Origin: an uncultured Parafilimonas sp. | GTDB lineage: Bacteria > Bacteroidota > Bacteroidia > Chitinophagales > Chitinophagaceae | DNA length: 8,096 nucleotides | Direction: 5' to 3' | NCBI GenBank assembly: GCA_937892395.1 | Contig: CALAGJ010000105.1 | Location: forward strand, 1-8,096 | In this document: positions 7,137 to 8,096 of the stretch, piece after piece | How positions within the stretch are numbered: position 1 is the first letter of the stretch | How the letters are laid out: every line of letters starts with the position of its first letter | The notes under the pieces: generated by a model | What the model was told of the DNA's origin: nothing | Database searches by the model: none | The model's input: the letters and a program-made list of their open reading frames with translations, nothing else | Translations under genes and position numbers: made by a program

Positions 7137-7150
7137 TTATTGATAAACAA
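7120..7150 (-). promoter_or_regulatory. Bacteroidota-type promoter for the DUF2975-HTH operon
   Basis: Read on the minus strand, TTG (7150-7148) is followed after 20 bases by TTTATTTG (7127-7120). The latter is one mismatch from the -7 consensus TAnnTTTG, and the spacing suits a -33/-7 promoter of the Bacteroidota primary sigma factor. Transcription would begin near 7112, giving a leader of about 25 bases before the ATG at 7088. The element overlaps the direct repeat at 7119-7136. Confidence 0.4.
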
Positions 7151-7371
7151 TAAATATATATTTTTTATGAATAATTTACCCCTTCGGGGAATGAAGATGA
7201 TTTTTTCATTAAGTCATAAATATTACAAAATAATGGACAGGCAGTAATCGTTGCCAACACTCGAAATGCTTAAAATGAAAATGAGAAAATCATGCTCCCT
7301 TTTTGCAGGTATATCTACTATATTCACATACAAATATTAAAATAGATTACAAGTTTTGAAGGCATCAATCA
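7137..7371. other. Intergenic region between divergent genes
   Basis: This AT-rich stretch separates the DUF2975 operon from the divergent small membrane-protein ORF. It contains a short GC hairpin, CCCCTTCGGGG (about 7179-7189), with a T-run (7201-7206) twelve bases after it. No gene ends just upstream on that strand, so I do not call it a terminator. AAGTTTTG at 7351-7358 is one mismatch from the TAnnTTTG -7 element and lies 13 bases before the ATG at 7372, but it has no -33 partner. I see no gene or RNA here. Confidence 0.4.
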
Positions 7372-7617
7372 ATGTATAAAATAAAATATTTTTTAAGCCC
7401 AGATACAATAAAAAAAATTGGGTCAATATGCTTTTTAATTGGGCTATCAATAAAGCAGTTCAATTTTGGGTTACTTCATTCCATTGCTATTCCCATTGAA
7501 TATATTGGTATTGCAATCTTAATCTATTGGCGAGTAAAATATTCAACAGGGCATAAATACATCTACACCTTGTATGCAATAGTAGCCATTGCATTTTTAG
7601 TATATGGTCTTTTTTAA
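7372..7617 (+). CDS. Small hypothetical membrane protein
   Basis: This 81-residue ORF begins at an ATG and has a strongly hydrophobic composition. Likely membrane segments are at about residues 15-27, 34-53 and 63-81, with Lys/Arg-rich connections (KK at 14-15, WRVKY at 53-57). It begins with a short polar stretch, MYKIKYFLSPDTIKK. I do not recognise a family and no catalytic motif is visible. It stands alone, divergent from the DUF2975 operon and convergent with the acetyltransferase, so context gives no function. Evidence that it is real: it opens with an ATG, it is the only sizeable open frame in this interval, and its hydrophobic blocks are separated by charged turns as in a true membrane protein. 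Hydrophobic ORFs also arise by chance in AT-rich DNA, so the call is moderate. Three segments would place its two ends on opposite sides of the membrane. Confidence 0.55.
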   Translation: MYKIKYFLSPDTIKKIGSICFLIGLSIKQFNFGLLHSIAIPIEYIGIAILIYWRVKYSTGHKYIYTLYAIVAIAFLVYGLF

Positions 7618-7734
7618 AATAGACAAAAATTCTCATACATTTTTTTAGATAAATAGGAGTAATCTAACAACTGATTATTGCTAATTATTTTTTTGAAACT
7701 TGAGCAAGCAACAAGTCCAATAGGCATGCTCTAA

Positions 7735-8096
7735 TTAAGCAGTCCAATTTTTTTTCTCGATAGCGTATTCAAAATTTAGTTTGTCCGGTTCACCGTGATA
7801 TGCTACGACTATCTCCTTTTTCTTAATACCACCTACCCGCTGCATAGCAATTTGTGATCGAATATTTTCAGCTCCAATATGAAACAATACGGTATCTACA
7901 TATTGAAAAGCATGAGCAAGCATTAATTGCTTGATCTGTTTATTTATTTGTTTGCCCCAATAGGCCCTTGCAATAAAAGTATAACCAATCAAAACAGATG
8001 AGTGCAGTTCATCAAAATCATAATACCTTGTAGAGCCAATAATATTTCCATGTGCTACATCTAAAATTAGAAAAGCCCCGCCAGACTTCATAGCTC
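7735..8096 (-). CDS. GNAT-family N-acetyltransferase (5' end beyond the window)
   Basis: The protein resembles RimJ/RimL-type GNAT acetyltransferases, which transfer an acetyl group from acetyl-CoA to an amine; the substrate is not predictable. Visible are the strand pair GGAFLILDVAHGNIIGSTRY, then IGYTFIARAYWGKQINKQIK in the acetyl-CoA-binding region, and ENIRSQIAMQRVGG, the family's 'N..S.....k.G' motif. It ends YAIEKKNWTA at a TAA. The open frame runs off the window edge at 8096. The Met at 8091 is preceded by in-frame Ala, and this position normally lies well inside the domain (the N-terminal strand and helices are missing), so that Met is probably internal. About 120 of an expected 170-180 residues are present. 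Its neighbour is convergent and no shared function is evident. The 117-base gap to the small membrane ORF holds an imperfect inverted repeat (GAGCAAGC / GCATGCTC) without a T-run. Confidence 0.9.
   Translation of the reverse strand, partial: AMKSGGAFLILDVAHGNIIGSTRYYDFDELHSSVLIGYTFIARAYWGKQINKQIKQLMLAHAFQYVDTVLFHIGAENIRSQIAMQRVGGIKKKEIVVAYHGEPDKLNFEYAIEKKNWTA

Noticed and set aside
7179..7206. CCCCTTCGGGG hairpin followed by TTTTTT, considered as an intrinsic terminator
   Set aside because: The T-run starts about 12 bases after a stem of only 4 bp, and no plus-strand gene ends just upstream.
7701..7731. Imperfect inverted repeat GAGCAAGC/GCATGCTC between the small ORF and the acetyltransferase
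   Set aside because: It has one mismatch, a 14-base loop and no adjacent T-run on either strand, so it is not convincing as a terminator.

Overview
The window looks like chromosomal DNA from a Bacteroidota bacterium, most likely of the Chitinophagaceae/Sphingobacteriia type. The evidence is a low GC content, gene starts without Shine-Dalgarno sequences, a periplasmic Reg_prop/Y_Y_Y sensor kinase, and a TonB_C/MORN-like protein of a kind common in that group. The taxonomic call is inference from gene content, not from a marker tree.

Layout. Positions 43-5273 carry four plus-strand genes. UMP kinase (pyrH) and pyridoxamine-5'-phosphate oxidase (pdxH) lie 9 bases apart and look like an operon. 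After 98 non-coding bases comes a two-component pair: a 1021-residue membrane sensor kinase whose periplasmic part reads as about 14 propeller blades plus a Y_Y_Y domain, followed 45 bases later by a NarL/LuxR-type response regulator. A perfect 10-bp inverted repeat straddles the kinase stop codon between the two.

From 5319 to about 6350 the minus strand holds a decayed stretch. A MORN-like/TonB_C-domain gene is broken into several frames at short homopolymers, and a further coding-like but interrupted segment lies upstream of it. From 6353 to 7088, also on the minus strand, an intact two-gene operon encodes a DUF2975 membrane protein and a Cro/C1-type HTH regulator, with one base between them and a recognisable Bacteroidota-type promoter upstream. 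A divergent 81-codon membrane-protein ORF follows at 7372-7617. The window ends inside a minus-strand GNAT acetyltransferase whose N-terminus lies beyond the edge.

How the genes work together. pyrH and pdxH are housekeeping metabolic genes. The kinase and regulator should form one phosphorelay sensing an extracellular or periplasmic ligand that the sequence does not identify. The DUF2975/HTH pair is a widespread but poorly understood membrane-protein/regulator module. I see no mobile element, CRISPR array, RNA gene or convincing new defence or biosynthetic system. The most interesting points are the hairpin at the kinase/regulator junction, the broken TonB_C gene with its neighbouring coding-like remnant, and the phased direct repeat overlapping the DUF2975 promoter.
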